DNA of 48,532 bases, from the NCBI GenBank assembly GCA_001915545.1, contig MNQS01000012.1:1-48532 (forward strand). The letters are read 5' to 3'. Each line of letters starts with the position of its first letter. Position 1 is the first letter of the stretch. Source of the stretch: Bacteroides sp. 43_108. GTDB taxonomy: Bacteria > Bacteroidota > Bacteroidia > Bacteroidales > Bacteroidaceae. Both the position numbers and the translations under genes were made by a program. A model generated the notes under the pieces. It was given only the letters and a program-made list of their open reading frames with translations. It did no database searches and was not told the DNA's origin. Below are positions 8,746-16,753 of this stretch, piece by piece.

Positions 8746-9879
8746 ATGGCAGACGGAAATATACTCTCGGATTTCGGTATTAATATCCTTGAAGAAGAAA
8801 TAGACGATGTGATTTTTCAAACGAACGAGTTCCTGACTGATGCGACTTTTACCGGCTCGCAGGGACCGTTCTGGTGGATACTACAAATGTGCATGGCACT
8901 GGCTGCCCTGTTCGCTATTGTGATGGCAGCGGGAATGGCGTACAAGATGATGGTGAAACATGAGCCACTGGATGTGCTGAAGCTGTTCCGTCCTTTGGCT
9001 GTTTCAATCATCCTCTGTTGGTGGTATCCGCCAGCAGACACGGGTATGGCTGGCAGTGGGAGCAGTTGGTGTTTCCTTGACTTCCTGTCTTACATCCCGA
9101 ACTGCATCGGCTCGTACACGCATGACCTGTACGAGGCAGAAGCCACCCAAATAGCGGACAAATTCGAGGAAGTGCAGCAACTTATCCATGTACGTGACAC
9201 GATGTACCAAAGCTTGCAAGCACAGGCAGATGTCGCTCACACGGGTACCTCCGACCCGAATCTGGTAGAAGCGACCATGGAACAAACCGGAGTGGACGAA
9301 GTGACGAAGATGGAGAAAGACGCAGCCGAACTGTGGTTTACCTCACTGACGGCAGGAGTCATCGTAGGTATCGACAAAATCATCATGCTTATCGCTCTGA
9401 TTGTGTATCGTATCGGATGGTGGGCTACCATCTATTGCCAGCAAATCCTACTGGGCATGTTAACAATATTCGGACCTATACAATGGGCGTTCTCGCTGTT
9501 GCCCAAATGGGAAGGTGCATGGGCGAAGTGGCTTATAAGGTATCTGACAGTACATTTCTATGGTGCAATGCTCTACTTCGTCGGCTTCTATGTGCTACTG
9601 TTATTCGACATTGTACTGTGCATACAGGTAGAAAACCTGACGGCAATCACAGCAAGCGAACAGACAATGGCGGCCTACTTGCAAAACAGCTTCTTCTCCG
9701 CCGGCTACTTGATGGCGGCAAGTATCGTGGCACTGAAATGCCTAAACCTCGTGCCGGACTTGGCAGCATGGATGATACCTGAAGGCGACACGGCCTTCTC
9801 TACACGGAACTTTGGAGAAGGTGTGGCGCAGCAGGCCAAAATGACGGCTACGGGCGGTATCGGCTCGATGATGAGATAA
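8746..9879 (+). CDS. traJ: TraJ, polytopic inner-membrane mating-channel protein
   Basis: This 377-aa protein has several membrane segments, at about residues 46-66 (LQMCMALAALFAIVMAAGMAY), 80-95, 205-235, 260-300 and 320-340. Tryptophan/glycine-rich loops include LTIFGPIQWAFSLLPKW and AWAKWLIRYLTVHFYGAM. This matches TraJ of Bacteroides conjugative transposons, the likely VirB6-like pore component. The motif PNLVEATMEQTGVDEVTKMEK is a large soluble loop. The C-terminus is glycine/methionine rich (GGIGSMMR). Its stop overlaps the next start in TAATG. Assignment rests on topology, characteristic sequence and its order before traK. Confidence 0.88.
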   Translation: MADGNILSDFGINILEEEIDDVIFQTNEFLTDATFTGSQGPFWWILQMCMALAALFAIVMAAGMAYKMMVKHEPLDVLKLFRPLAVSIILCWWYPPADTGMAGSGSSWCFLDFLSYIPNCIGSYTHDLYEAEATQIADKFEEVQQLIHVRDTMYQSLQAQADVAHTGTSDPNLVEATMEQTGVDEVTKMEKDAAELWFTSLTAGVIVGIDKIIMLIALIVYRIGWWATIYCQQILLGMLTIFGPIQWAFSLLPKWEGAWAKWLIRYLTVHFYGAMLYFVGFYVLLLFDIVLCIQVENLTAITASEQTMAAYLQNSFFSAGYLMAASIVALKCLNLVPDLAAWMIPEGDTAFSTRNFGEGVAQQAKMTATGGIGSMMR

Positions 9880-10298
9880 TGATAAACCTAATATTAAATA
9901 TCCAAAAGATGAATGTACAACAGAAAATTGAGAAATGGTGCAGGAACGAGCGTTTCGTGCACTATGCAAATGAACGCATAAGCGAAGAACTCGTTTATGC
10001 ACCTAACCACCGAATTGATCCGGAATATGAAGAACTGGACGAAGCCATTACATGGGACAACCGATATATTGTCCCTATGATGACTTACCTTACCTATCGT
10101 CTGCAACTGGTCAAATTGCAGAAAAATGCCAAGAATCGAAACCGCCGTGTCTGGTGGATATTCGTGCATGTAATCATGCGGGAAGATTACACACAGCTTT
10201 TTGACGGGAAGTTCGAAAAATTTCTGACGGAGTTGCATGATACAGTCATGACAATGTTACATGACGAATACACACGATTGTCTAACAAGAAAAAATAA
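9879..10298 (+). CDS. Small helical protein between traJ and traK
   Basis: The product is 139 aa from the ATG in the TAATG overlap with traJ, or 129 aa from the ATG at 9909 (MNVQQKIEKWCRNERF), which gives a more typical cytoplasmic N-terminus. The protein is charged and helical, without signal peptide or clear membrane segment (one Trp-rich hydrophobic patch, RVWWIFVHVIM). I do not recognise it. Tight packing between traJ and traK and matching codon use support a real gene with a role in transfer or in assembly of the channel. Confidence 0.65.
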   Translation: MINLILNIQKMNVQQKIEKWCRNERFVHYANERISEELVYAPNHRIDPEYEELDEAITWDNRYIVPMMTYLTYRLQLVKLQKNAKNRNRRVWWIFVHVIMREDYTQLFDGKFEKFLTELHDTVMTMLHDEYTRLSNKKK

Positions 10299-10304
10299 AG
10301 GTAT

Positions 10305-10919
10305 ATGGTCATCAAACATTTGGAGAATAAAATCCGACTGGTGGGCATCATCTGCACTGCTTTTCTTGCAGGGTGTATCATCATCAGCGTATCAAGTATC
10401 TGGACTGCCCGGACAATGGTGACGGACGCGCAGAAAAAGGTGTATGTGCTGGACGGAAATGTACCTATACTCGTAACCCGTACGACGATGGACGAAACAC
10501 TGGACGTGGAGGCCAAGAGCCACGTAGAAATGTTCCACCATTACTTTTTTACTCTCGCACCGGACGACAAATACATCCGCTATACGATGGAAAAAGCGAT
10601 GTACCTGGTCGATGAGACGGGACTGGCACAGTACAATACCCTCAAGGAAAAGGGATTTTACTCCAATATATTGGGTACGAGCGCGGTGTTCTCGATATTC
10701 TGTGACAGTATCTCCTTTGACAAAAAGAATATGGAGTTCACCTACTATGGTCGGCAGCGAATCGAACGTCGGAGTAATATCCTGATGCGCGAACTGGTTA
10801 CGGCAGGGCAACTTAAACGTGTGCCGAGAACGGACAATAATCCGCATGGACTGCTCATAGTAAACTGGCGCACATTGCTGAACAAAGATATCGAGCAAAA
10901 AACAAAGAGTAACTATTAA
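10305..10919 (+). CDS. traK: TraK, VirB8-like bitopic inner-membrane protein
   Basis: This 204-aa protein has a short cytoplasmic N-terminus, one membrane segment at about residues 11-33 (IRLVGIICTAFLAGCIIISVSSIW) and a periplasmic domain. Family hallmarks of Bacteroides TraK are visible: KKVYVLDGN after the membrane helix, HVEMFHHYFFTLAP, EKGFYSNIL and the C-terminal DNNPHGLLIVNW. TraK is the VirB8-type scaffold of the type IV secretion channel. It lies 6 bp after the preceding gene and 12 bp before traL. Length is usual for the family. Confidence 0.93.
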   Translation: MVIKHLENKIRLVGIICTAFLAGCIIISVSSIWTARTMVTDAQKKVYVLDGNVPILVTRTTMDETLDVEAKSHVEMFHHYFFTLAPDDKYIRYTMEKAMYLVDETGLAQYNTLKEKGFYSNILGTSAVFSIFCDSISFDKKNMEFTYYGRQRIERRSNILMRELVTAGQLKRVPRTDNNPHGLLIVNWRTLLNKDIEQKTKSNY

Positions 10920-10931
10920 ATCACCAAAGAT

Positions 10932-11303
10932 ATGAATATCAAAGGATTCAAACGGATGTTGTTCGGCGAGAAGATGCCGGACAAAGATGACCCGCAGTAC
11001 AAGGAACGCTACGAGCGAGAGGTGCAGGCCGGGCATAAATTCGCCAAGGCGACACGCATCGACCAAGCGGCGGCCAAGGTGCAGGGCTTTGCCAACGCAC
11101 ACCGGACGCTGTTTCTGGTCATCGTCTTTACATTCGTCATCGGAGCTTTCGTATGGAACGCCTACCGCTTGGTAACTGTGTACAGACACAGTCCGGTAAG
11201 TCGCACGGCGACGGAAATGCAGGATTCTGTGCTTCGGGAACGGCACAAGCTGTTGCAGGAAGTCGAAATAAGGGAACGTAAAAACAGAGGGGACAAACCA
11301 TAG
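10932..11303 (+). CDS. traL: TraL-like small membrane protein
   Basis: The product is 123 aa with a charged N-terminus, a single membrane segment at about residues 60-77 (LFLVIVFTFVIGAFVWNAY) and a short charged tail (VEIRERKNRG). TraL in CTnDOT-type operons is a small single-span protein between TraK and TraM, and this gene occupies that slot. Sequence identity to TraL itself cannot be judged by eye, so the name rests on synteny and topology. A methyltransferase gene separates it from traM. Confidence 0.7.
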   Translation: MNIKGFKRMLFGEKMPDKDDPQYKERYEREVQAGHKFAKATRIDQAAAKVQGFANAHRTLFLVIVFTFVIGAFVWNAYRLVTVYRHSPVSRTATEMQDSVLRERHKLLQEVEIRERKNRGDKP

Positions 11304-11317
11304 TAAAAAGAGTACTT

Positions 11318-11800
11318 ATGAATACACGGCTTGAAAAATCAGTCCGTTCGTCAGACGAATGGTACACGCCAAAGGAGATACTGGACGCATTGGGCAAATT
11401 CGACCTTGACCCTTGCGCTCCCATCCGTCCGTTGTGGCCGACTGCAGAGGTCATGTATGACCAGAACATAGATGGGTTGTCCCAGATATGGGAAGGGCGT
11501 GTGTGGCTCAATCCTCCCTATTCGCGTCCTCTTATCGAGCTATTCGTCCGGAAATTGGCAGAACATGGCAACGGCATTGCATTATTATTCAACCGTTGCG
11601 ATTCCAAAATGTTTCAGGACGTCATCTTTCCAAAAGCGACGGGAATGAAATTCCTACGCCACCGCATCCGATTCTACCGACCAGGCGGAGCACGAGGTGA
11701 CTCTCCCAGTCGCGGTAGCATCCTATTAGCTTTCGGAGAAGACAACGCAGAGATACTGAGAAATTGTGCCATTGAAGGCAAATATGTACAACTCAATTAA
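11318..11800 (+). CDS. Phage-type DNA N-6-adenine methyltransferase (Dam-like)
   Basis: The product is 160 aa. The N-terminus EWYTPKEILDALGKFDLDPCA and the catalytic NPPY at residues 65-68 (VWLNPPYSRPL) are those of the short phage-type adenine methyltransferases, which methylate the N6 of adenine. DPCA (31-34) takes the place of the SAM-binding motif. ALLFNRCDSKMFQDVIF and the closing SRGSILLAFG also fit the family. The length is near its usual 160-190 aa. It is inserted between traL and traM and overlaps no tra gene. Solitary enzymes of this family are common on phages and conjugative elements, and I infer an anti-restriction role. The target site is unknown. Confidence 0.9.
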   Translation: MNTRLEKSVRSSDEWYTPKEILDALGKFDLDPCAPIRPLWPTAEVMYDQNIDGLSQIWEGRVWLNPPYSRPLIELFVRKLAEHGNGIALLFNRCDSKMFQDVIFPKATGMKFLRHRIRFYRPGGARGDSPSRGSILLAFGEDNAEILRNCAIEGKYVQLN

Positions 11801-11810
11801 AAGATGTATA

Positions 11811-12956
11811 ATGAAGATATTGGAGAAAATCAATTTTCGCCAACCGAAATATATGCTTCCCGCCATCCTTTATTTCCCCCTGCTCGGCACGTCTTATTTC
11901 ATCTTCGACCTGTTTCAGACAGAAACGATAGAAATACAAGACAAGGCGTTGCAGACGACGGAGTTCCTGAACCCCGAATTGCCGGGGGCACAGATCAAGG
12001 ACGATGGCATAGGCAGCAAATACGAGAATATGGCGAAATCATGGGGTAAGATACAGGACTACTCCGCTGTAGATAACATAGACCGGGAAGAACCCGATAA
12101 AAACAAGGAAGAGTATGAATCGAAATACACGCAGGACGACATCGACCTGCTCACGGAAGAACAACAGGAAAAAGCTGCGGCAGCGGAAATTGCCTCTGCC
12201 AAGACACGAGAACAGGAAGCACTTGCCGAACTGGAAAAAGCACTCGCAGAGGCGAGACTGAGAGGGCAAAACGCGACTGTACCCCCGGCAGAAACGGACA
12301 CGGCCAACATTGCTCCACCACAAGGAGCAGCAGCCTCCGGAACCATCAACGAAGAGAGCCGGGCTGTGAAAACGCCATCAGCGGACGAACCGCCCAGCGA
12401 GGTGGTACGCAAGGTGAAGACAACCTCGGACTACTTTAACACACTGTCGAAGAATGTCCGTGAACCGAAACTCATCCAAGCCATCATTGACGAGAACATC
12501 AAAGCGGTGGACGGCTCGCGCGTGAGGTTGCGCCTGCTTGACGATGTGGAGATTGGCGAGTGTGTGATAGCAAGGGGAACATACCTGTACGCTACGGTAA
12601 GCGGATTCTCATCCGGGCGCGTGAAAGGTAATATCAGCAGCATCCTCGTGAATGACGAATTGGTGAAAGTGAGTCTCTCACTCTATGATACAGATGGCAT
12701 GGAGGGGCTGTATGTGCCCAACAGCCAATTCCGGGAAACGAGCAAGGATGTAGCAAGCGGGGCAATGTCGGGCAATATGAACATGAGTATGGGAAGTACA
12801 ACAGGAAACAGCCTTGCACAATGGGGGATGCAGGCGGTGAACAATGCCTACCAGAAAACAAGCAATGCCATTAGCAAAGCTATCAAGAAAAACAAAGTCA
12901 AGTTGAAATACGGAACTTTCGTGTATTTAGTGAATGGACAGGAAAAAAGGAATTAA
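11811..12956 (+). CDS. traM: TraM, VirB10-like channel protein
   Basis: The product is 381 aa from the ATG at 11811 (MKILEKINFRQPKYMLP). A further upstream in-frame start would overlap the methyltransferase and add unlikely residues. One membrane segment lies at about residues 15-32 (MLPAILYFPLLGTSYFIF). A long acidic Gln/Glu/Ala-rich coiled linker follows (about 100-190), then a C-terminal domain starting around VRLRLLDDVEIGECVIARGTYLYATVSGF, the typical TraM C-terminal fold (VirB10/TrbI-like). A Met/Gly/Ser-rich stretch (SGAMSGNMNMSMGSTTG) precedes the tail. TraM spans the periplasm and links the inner and outer membrane parts of the mating channel. Confidence 0.93.
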   Translation: MKILEKINFRQPKYMLPAILYFPLLGTSYFIFDLFQTETIEIQDKALQTTEFLNPELPGAQIKDDGIGSKYENMAKSWGKIQDYSAVDNIDREEPDKNKEEYESKYTQDDIDLLTEEQQEKAAAAEIASAKTREQEALAELEKALAEARLRGQNATVPPAETDTANIAPPQGAAASGTINEESRAVKTPSADEPPSEVVRKVKTTSDYFNTLSKNVREPKLIQAIIDENIKAVDGSRVRLRLLDDVEIGECVIARGTYLYATVSGFSSGRVKGNISSILVNDELVKVSLSLYDTDGMEGLYVPNSQFRETSKDVASGAMSGNMNMSMGSTTGNSLAQWGMQAVNNAYQKTSNAISKAIKKNKVKLKYGTFVYLVNGQEKRN

Positions 12957-12968
12957 AACGATGATGAC

Positions 12969-13304
12969 ATGGAAACAGATTTATCAGAATATCACAAAGG
13001 TACGGATGGGCTTTATTATGCGGACTATATAGCCCCAAATAAAGCCGAAACATTTATCGGAAAACTTGTGAGTACCGAATGGTGGCATCACAGAGGGCAG
13101 TTTGCCCTAATATGCAACTTCCGAACAGAAGACAGACGGAGGATTGCCTTATTCGCTTTTCAAAAACATACCGGTTTTTACGGACCAAGATACGGGAATG
13201 TTAATTTCAAAACAGTGGAGAAGGGCACTCTTTGGCAATGTGAAATCCAAATGACCCGGACGGGACGTTGTACTTGGGCGCGTGCCAAGCAGATAAAGAA
13301 ATGA
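12969..13304 (+). CDS. Small conserved hypothetical between traM and traN
   Basis: The product is 111 aa, with no signal peptide or membrane segment. It is rich in aromatic residues (STEWWHHRGQFALICNF, KHTGFYGPRYGNVNF) and has a basic end (WARAKQIKK), which looks like a small nucleic-acid- or protein-binding beta fold. I do not recognise a family. It sits with the following methyltransferase-like gene in a more A/T-rich patch between traM and traN, so the two may have entered together as accessory cargo. Confidence 0.55.
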   Translation: METDLSEYHKGTDGLYYADYIAPNKAETFIGKLVSTEWWHHRGQFALICNFRTEDRRRIALFAFQKHTGFYGPRYGNVNFKTVEKGTLWQCEIQMTRTGRCTWARAKQIKK

Positions 13305-13353
13305 AGCGAAATAGGGAAAAGAAATCAATATAAATATTTTTAATCATGTGCCT

Positions 13354-13953
13354 ATGAAATCTTCAAACTACTTAAAAAAATTATACGGGAATCCGACAGA
13401 TGAAAAATATACACCGGGATATGGTGTATTACCCATTATCAAATATATACCCGAAGGCAAGATAGTCTGGTGTCCTTTCGATACGAAGCACAGTGAGTTT
13501 GTGCAGAAATTCAAGGATGCCGGTTTCCATGTCGTGTATTCCCATATCTATAACGGACAGGATTTTTTCAACTATGAACCGTCCCAATGGGATATACTCG
13601 TATCCAATCCTCCTTTCAGCCGGAAGGTGGAAGTCTTTGAACGCTGTCTGAAACTCGGAAAACCATTCGCCTTGCTGATGTCCAACTATTGGCTGAACAA
13701 CGTAGCACCCTGCCGACTTTTCCAGAATACTGATCTGGAATTACTCATGTTCGATAAACGTATTCAGTTCGGAAAAGGGAAAAACGTACCGTTCAACAGC
13801 AGCTATTTCTGCCATAAAATACTTCCGAAACAAATCATATTCGAACAGATAGATGTTACGGACAAATCTCCAAGTTGTATGCAGGATGACATCCCAGATA
13901 AGGCAAATATCAATCCGCAAGAGAATAAAGCAATCATGAATTTTCAATTATAA
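13354..13953 (+). CDS. Small N6-adenine methyltransferase-like protein
   Basis: The product is 199 aa from the ATG at 13354; a GTG two codons upstream is less likely. The pattern WCPFDTKHSEF (about 39-49) replaces the SAM-binding motif, and the catalytic NPPF is at residues 85-88 (WDILVSNPPFSRK). Both fit small phage or mobile-element N6-DNA/RNA methyltransferases, in which NPPF contacts the adenine amine. It differs from the other two methylases in this operon in size and motif context. Whether the substrate is DNA or RNA cannot be told. The gene is A/T-rich compared with traM and traN, consistent with separate acquisition. Confidence 0.75.
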   Translation: MKSSNYLKKLYGNPTDEKYTPGYGVLPIIKYIPEGKIVWCPFDTKHSEFVQKFKDAGFHVVYSHIYNGQDFFNYEPSQWDILVSNPPFSRKVEVFERCLKLGKPFALLMSNYWLNNVAPCRLFQNTDLELLMFDKRIQFGKGKNVPFNSSYFCHKILPKQIIFEQIDVTDKSPSCMQDDIPDKANINPQENKAIMNFQL

Positions 13954-13965
13954 CTCTGTATTTCA

Positions 13966-14811
13966 ATGAAAAGGAATTTATTTGGCATTATGCTTCTATC
14001 AGGTATTTCCATTTTACCGAAAGTTAACGCACAAACTACCTACGAAGAAATGGAACAACTGACGGTGAACGAACAGATAACAACTGTCATCACGGCATCG
14101 GAACCGGTGCGTTTCGTGGATATTTCCACTGACAAGGTGGCGGGCGATCAGCCCATTGACAACATCATTCGCCTAAAGCCCAAGGAAAGCGGACACGAGG
14201 ATGGTGAAATACTCGCCATCGTCACCATTGTGACGGAACGATACCGCACACAATACGCACTGATTTATACCACAAGGATGAAAGAGGCAGTAACGGATAA
14301 GGAGATATTGCTACAAGAGCGTAATGCGTACAACAATCCGGCAGTCTCAATGTCCGCTGCCGACATGACACATCATGCACGGCGCATCTGGAACTCACCT
14401 GCAAAAATCCGCAACGTAGCTACCAAAGCACACCGCATGGTGATGCGTCTGAACAATATCTACTCGGTGGGTGACTACTTCTTCATAGACTTTTCCATCG
14501 AGAACAAGACGAACATCCGTTTTGACATTGATGAGATACGGATAAAGCTGACAGACAAGAAACTCGCCAAGGCAACCAACGCACAGACTATCGAACTGAC
14601 ACCTGCCCTGGTTCTGGAATCGGGCAAGACATTCAGACACGGCTATCGGAATGTGATTGTCGTGAAAAAGATGACCTTTCCCAATGACAAGCTACTGACC
14701 ATCGAAATGACGGAGAAACAGATTAGTGGCCGTAACATCAGTCTGAACATCGACTATGAGGATATACTGGCGGCAGATTCGTTCCATGCAGATTTATTGG
14801 AGGAGGAATGA
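13966..14811 (+). CDS. traN: TraN, VirB9-like periplasmic/outer-membrane channel protein
   Basis: The product is 281 aa with a signal peptide (MKRNLFGIMLLSGISILPKVNAQ). The first mature segment (NEQITTVITASEPVRFVDISTDKVAGDQPIDNIIRLKP) and the later FFIDFSIENKTNIRFDIDEIRIKL are the characteristic TraN strands. TraN is the VirB9-like subunit of the outer-membrane core complex and works with TraM and TraO. Its stop overlaps the traO start (ATGA). Length agrees with the family. Confidence 0.93.
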   Translation: MKRNLFGIMLLSGISILPKVNAQTTYEEMEQLTVNEQITTVITASEPVRFVDISTDKVAGDQPIDNIIRLKPKESGHEDGEILAIVTIVTERYRTQYALIYTTRMKEAVTDKEILLQERNAYNNPAVSMSAADMTHHARRIWNSPAKIRNVATKAHRMVMRLNNIYSVGDYFFIDFSIENKTNIRFDIDEIRIKLTDKKLAKATNAQTIELTPALVLESGKTFRHGYRNVIVVKKMTFPNDKLLTIEMTEKQISGRNISLNIDYEDILAADSFHADLLEEE

Positions 14812-15320
14812 CTATGAAAAAGACAATCATCGTGATAATTACCTGCGTGTGTATCGCTGCAAGTGCAAATGCACAACAAGGTAGCGGACGCCTCTCGCTT
14901 GGCACAGGGCTACTCTACAAGAACGGCATGGATATAACGCTCGCCTACGAACACGAAATGAACTATCGCCATACGTGGGAGTTCTTCGTCAACGGCTATC
15001 TACAATGGGCAGAGTGCGCTTCGTGCGGGCATATCTGCCCGGAATCATTTTGGCGAAACTACCGCAGCTACGGTTTTGGCGTGGCCTACAAGCCGTGCAT
15101 GACGCGGGGACGCAACCACTATGGCAGTCTGCGTATCGGAGCTTCAGCCGGAAGCGACATGAATAAGTTCCTCGGTGGCCTGCACTTCGGTTACGAACAC
15201 AACTATGTGCTACGGGCCGGATGGACACTGTATTGGCAAGTGAAAAGCGATGTGATGATAAAAGGTGCGGACGTGCTGCGAGCAGGTGTCGTGCTGGGTG
15301 TGAAACTACCTATAAAATAG
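14808..15320 (+). CDS. traO: TraO, outer-membrane beta-barrel-like conjugation protein
   Basis: The product is 170 aa from the ATGA overlap with traN, or 168 aa from the ATG at 14814 (MKKTIIVIITC), both giving a good signal peptide ending near ANAQ. The mature part is rich in alternating polar/hydrophobic strands and glycine (LGTGLLYKNGMDITLAYEHEMNY, GVAYKPCMTRGRNHYGSLRIGASAG), typical of TraO in Bacteroides elements and of a small barrel. Three cysteines (CASCGHIC) in a loop may be oxidised or bind metal. It closes the channel-gene run that begins with traJ. Confidence 0.9.
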   Translation: MTMKKTIIVIITCVCIAASANAQQGSGRLSLGTGLLYKNGMDITLAYEHEMNYRHTWEFFVNGYLQWAECASCGHICPESFWRNYRSYGFGVAYKPCMTRGRNHYGSLRIGASAGSDMNKFLGGLHFGYEHNYVLRAGWTLYWQVKSDVMIKGADVLRAGVVLGVKLPIK

Positions 15321-15342
15321 GGAAACAAAAAAAGAAAGCAAT

Positions 15343-15999
15343 ATGATACGAAAGATACATTTGGTGGCAGCGGCAACGGCTGCCGTGCTTTGCGCTGCCT
15401 GTGACACGCATATAGACGTACCCGATACAGCAGTTCGTCCAGGACATATCCTCTGCGAGGATGGAACAGCCTTGCCTTACGCACAATATGAACAATCGGG
15501 GAAAAAAGCGATAGCGGTTGTCTTCGATACCGAAAAACGCGGAGATACGGAGGGGGACGGTTATGCAGTTTACCTGTGGGACATTGCTCCACAGGCATTC
15601 GCCGACAGCCTCGGCATCGCACAAGGCACATCGGCTGACATCATGGCTTATGATGGCAATGAGAATACATTCGCACTGTATGATACACAAGAAACCGCTT
15701 CGCCAATGGCAGAAGCGGTTTTCGACCTATGGCGGTACGGGCAGAGTGCCTATGTACCGTCCGTGGCAGAGATGCGGCTGCTCTACACCATGCGAAAGAT
15801 AATCAACCCTGTCATCGAACAATGTGGCGGTGAGCCGTTACCACTGGATGAAAACGACTGTTGGTACTGGACATCCACAGAAGTCGAAAAGCAACAGACA
15901 GCCAAGGCATGGCTCTATTCCATGGGGAGCGGCGCAATGCAGGAAACACCTAAAGTACAGGCGCACAAAGTACGCCCTATAATTACCATAAACGAATAA
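15343..15999 (+). CDS. Probable lipoprotein with Lcl/DUF1566-like C-terminal domain
   Basis: The product is 218 aa. The N-terminus has a short hydrophobic stretch followed by AAC20 and a polar sequence, resembling a lipoprotein signal (the -3 residue is Cys, a little atypical). The C-terminal half (PSVAEMRLLYTMRKIINPV...CWYWTSTEVEKQQTAKAWLY...HKVRPI) has the WTST, aromatic and VRPI signature of Lcl_C/DUF1566 domains. These occur in surface lectin-like and collagen-binding lipoproteins. Lying between traO and the genes before mobC, it may be displayed on the cell surface and help mating-pair contact. That role is inference. Confidence 0.7.
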   Translation: MIRKIHLVAAATAAVLCAACDTHIDVPDTAVRPGHILCEDGTALPYAQYEQSGKKAIAVVFDTEKRGDTEGDGYAVYLWDIAPQAFADSLGIAQGTSADIMAYDGNENTFALYDTQETASPMAEAVFDLWRYGQSAYVPSVAEMRLLYTMRKIINPVIEQCGGEPLPLDENDCWYWTSTEVEKQQTAKAWLYSMGSGAMQETPKVQAHKVRPIITINE

Positions 16000-16012
16000 A
16001 AGATAGAAAGAT

Positions 16013-16750
16013 ATGAAAGATACAGATATATTTTTCAGCATAGCATTGATGATATTGGGAATTGTCCTCATGTATAAGTCCATGAAAGGTAATTCATGCC
16101 GACAAATACTGGCAAAACTCGCAGATTCCATAGCATCGGATAAAGAAGATATTAATTTTCAAATTAAAAGGTTCGGCTACCTTTTGGACGAAATGACTGC
16201 CGATAATGAAAAAAATTCAATCTTGAAGCGTCATGCCGACAGACTGGAGGAACTTATCACGCAATTAGACCGCACACGAAACGAGCTTGAAACAAGTAAT
16301 CTGTCAATGGCGGATATTAACGGAGAGTTGAAAAGAAGTAATGCCGAACTTGTAAAGAGAGCAACCCAATTACGCAATGAGATACAGCAAGACGAGCTTG
16401 TCATCCAAAAGATGCAAGAACGCCTTGATTCTCTCAAAAGAATCAAAGTGGGGCTTGAAATAGCCCTGAATAACATTCAGGCAGAAGAAGTACACTATCT
16501 CTCGGAACCGGTATTCAGTTTGGGTATTACCCCATCCATCAAAAGCCATCTTGAATCTCATGGAATATTATATATCGGAGACCTGATTCATCTTAACGAG
16601 CAATATCTCATGGAAATCTGGGGTATCGGTCCGGTAACACTTGATAAGATAAAAACAAAACTGAACGAGAATGGTGCATGGTTCGGTATGGATGTAATCA
16701 GAGTAGGTAATCATTGGTATCGTAGAAAACAAGGACTAATAACAGACTGA
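16013..16750 (+). CDS. Membrane-anchored coiled-coil protein with helix-hairpin-helix C-terminus
   Basis: The product is 245 aa. It has an N-terminal membrane anchor at about residues 5-22 (IFFSIALMILGIVLMYKSM) and a long coiled coil over about 40-155 (ADRLEELITQLDRTRNELETS...). The C-terminal segment, EPVFSLGITPSIKSHLESHG-(ILYIGDLIHLNEQYLMEIWG)-IGPVTLDKIKTKLNENG, closely follows the alpha-CTD/helix-hairpin-helix pattern used for DNA binding. It ends 3 bp before mobC, so I infer that it helps bring element DNA or the relaxosome to the coupling protein at the membrane. I know no name for it. The fold is strongly suggested; the role is a guess. Confidence 0.7.
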   Translation: MKDTDIFFSIALMILGIVLMYKSMKGNSCRQILAKLADSIASDKEDINFQIKRFGYLLDEMTADNEKNSILKRHADRLEELITQLDRTRNELETSNLSMADINGELKRSNAELVKRATQLRNEIQQDELVIQKMQERLDSLKRIKVGLEIALNNIQAEEVHYLSEPVFSLGITPSIKSHLESHGILYIGDLIHLNEQYLMEIWGIGPVTLDKIKTKLNENGAWFGMDVIRVGNHWYRRKQGLITD

Positions 16751-16753
16751 CTT

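Noticed and set aside
10392..11246. 284-aa minus-strand frame
   Set aside because: It lies opposite traK and traL, which have clear family motifs; composition makes long antisense frames likely.
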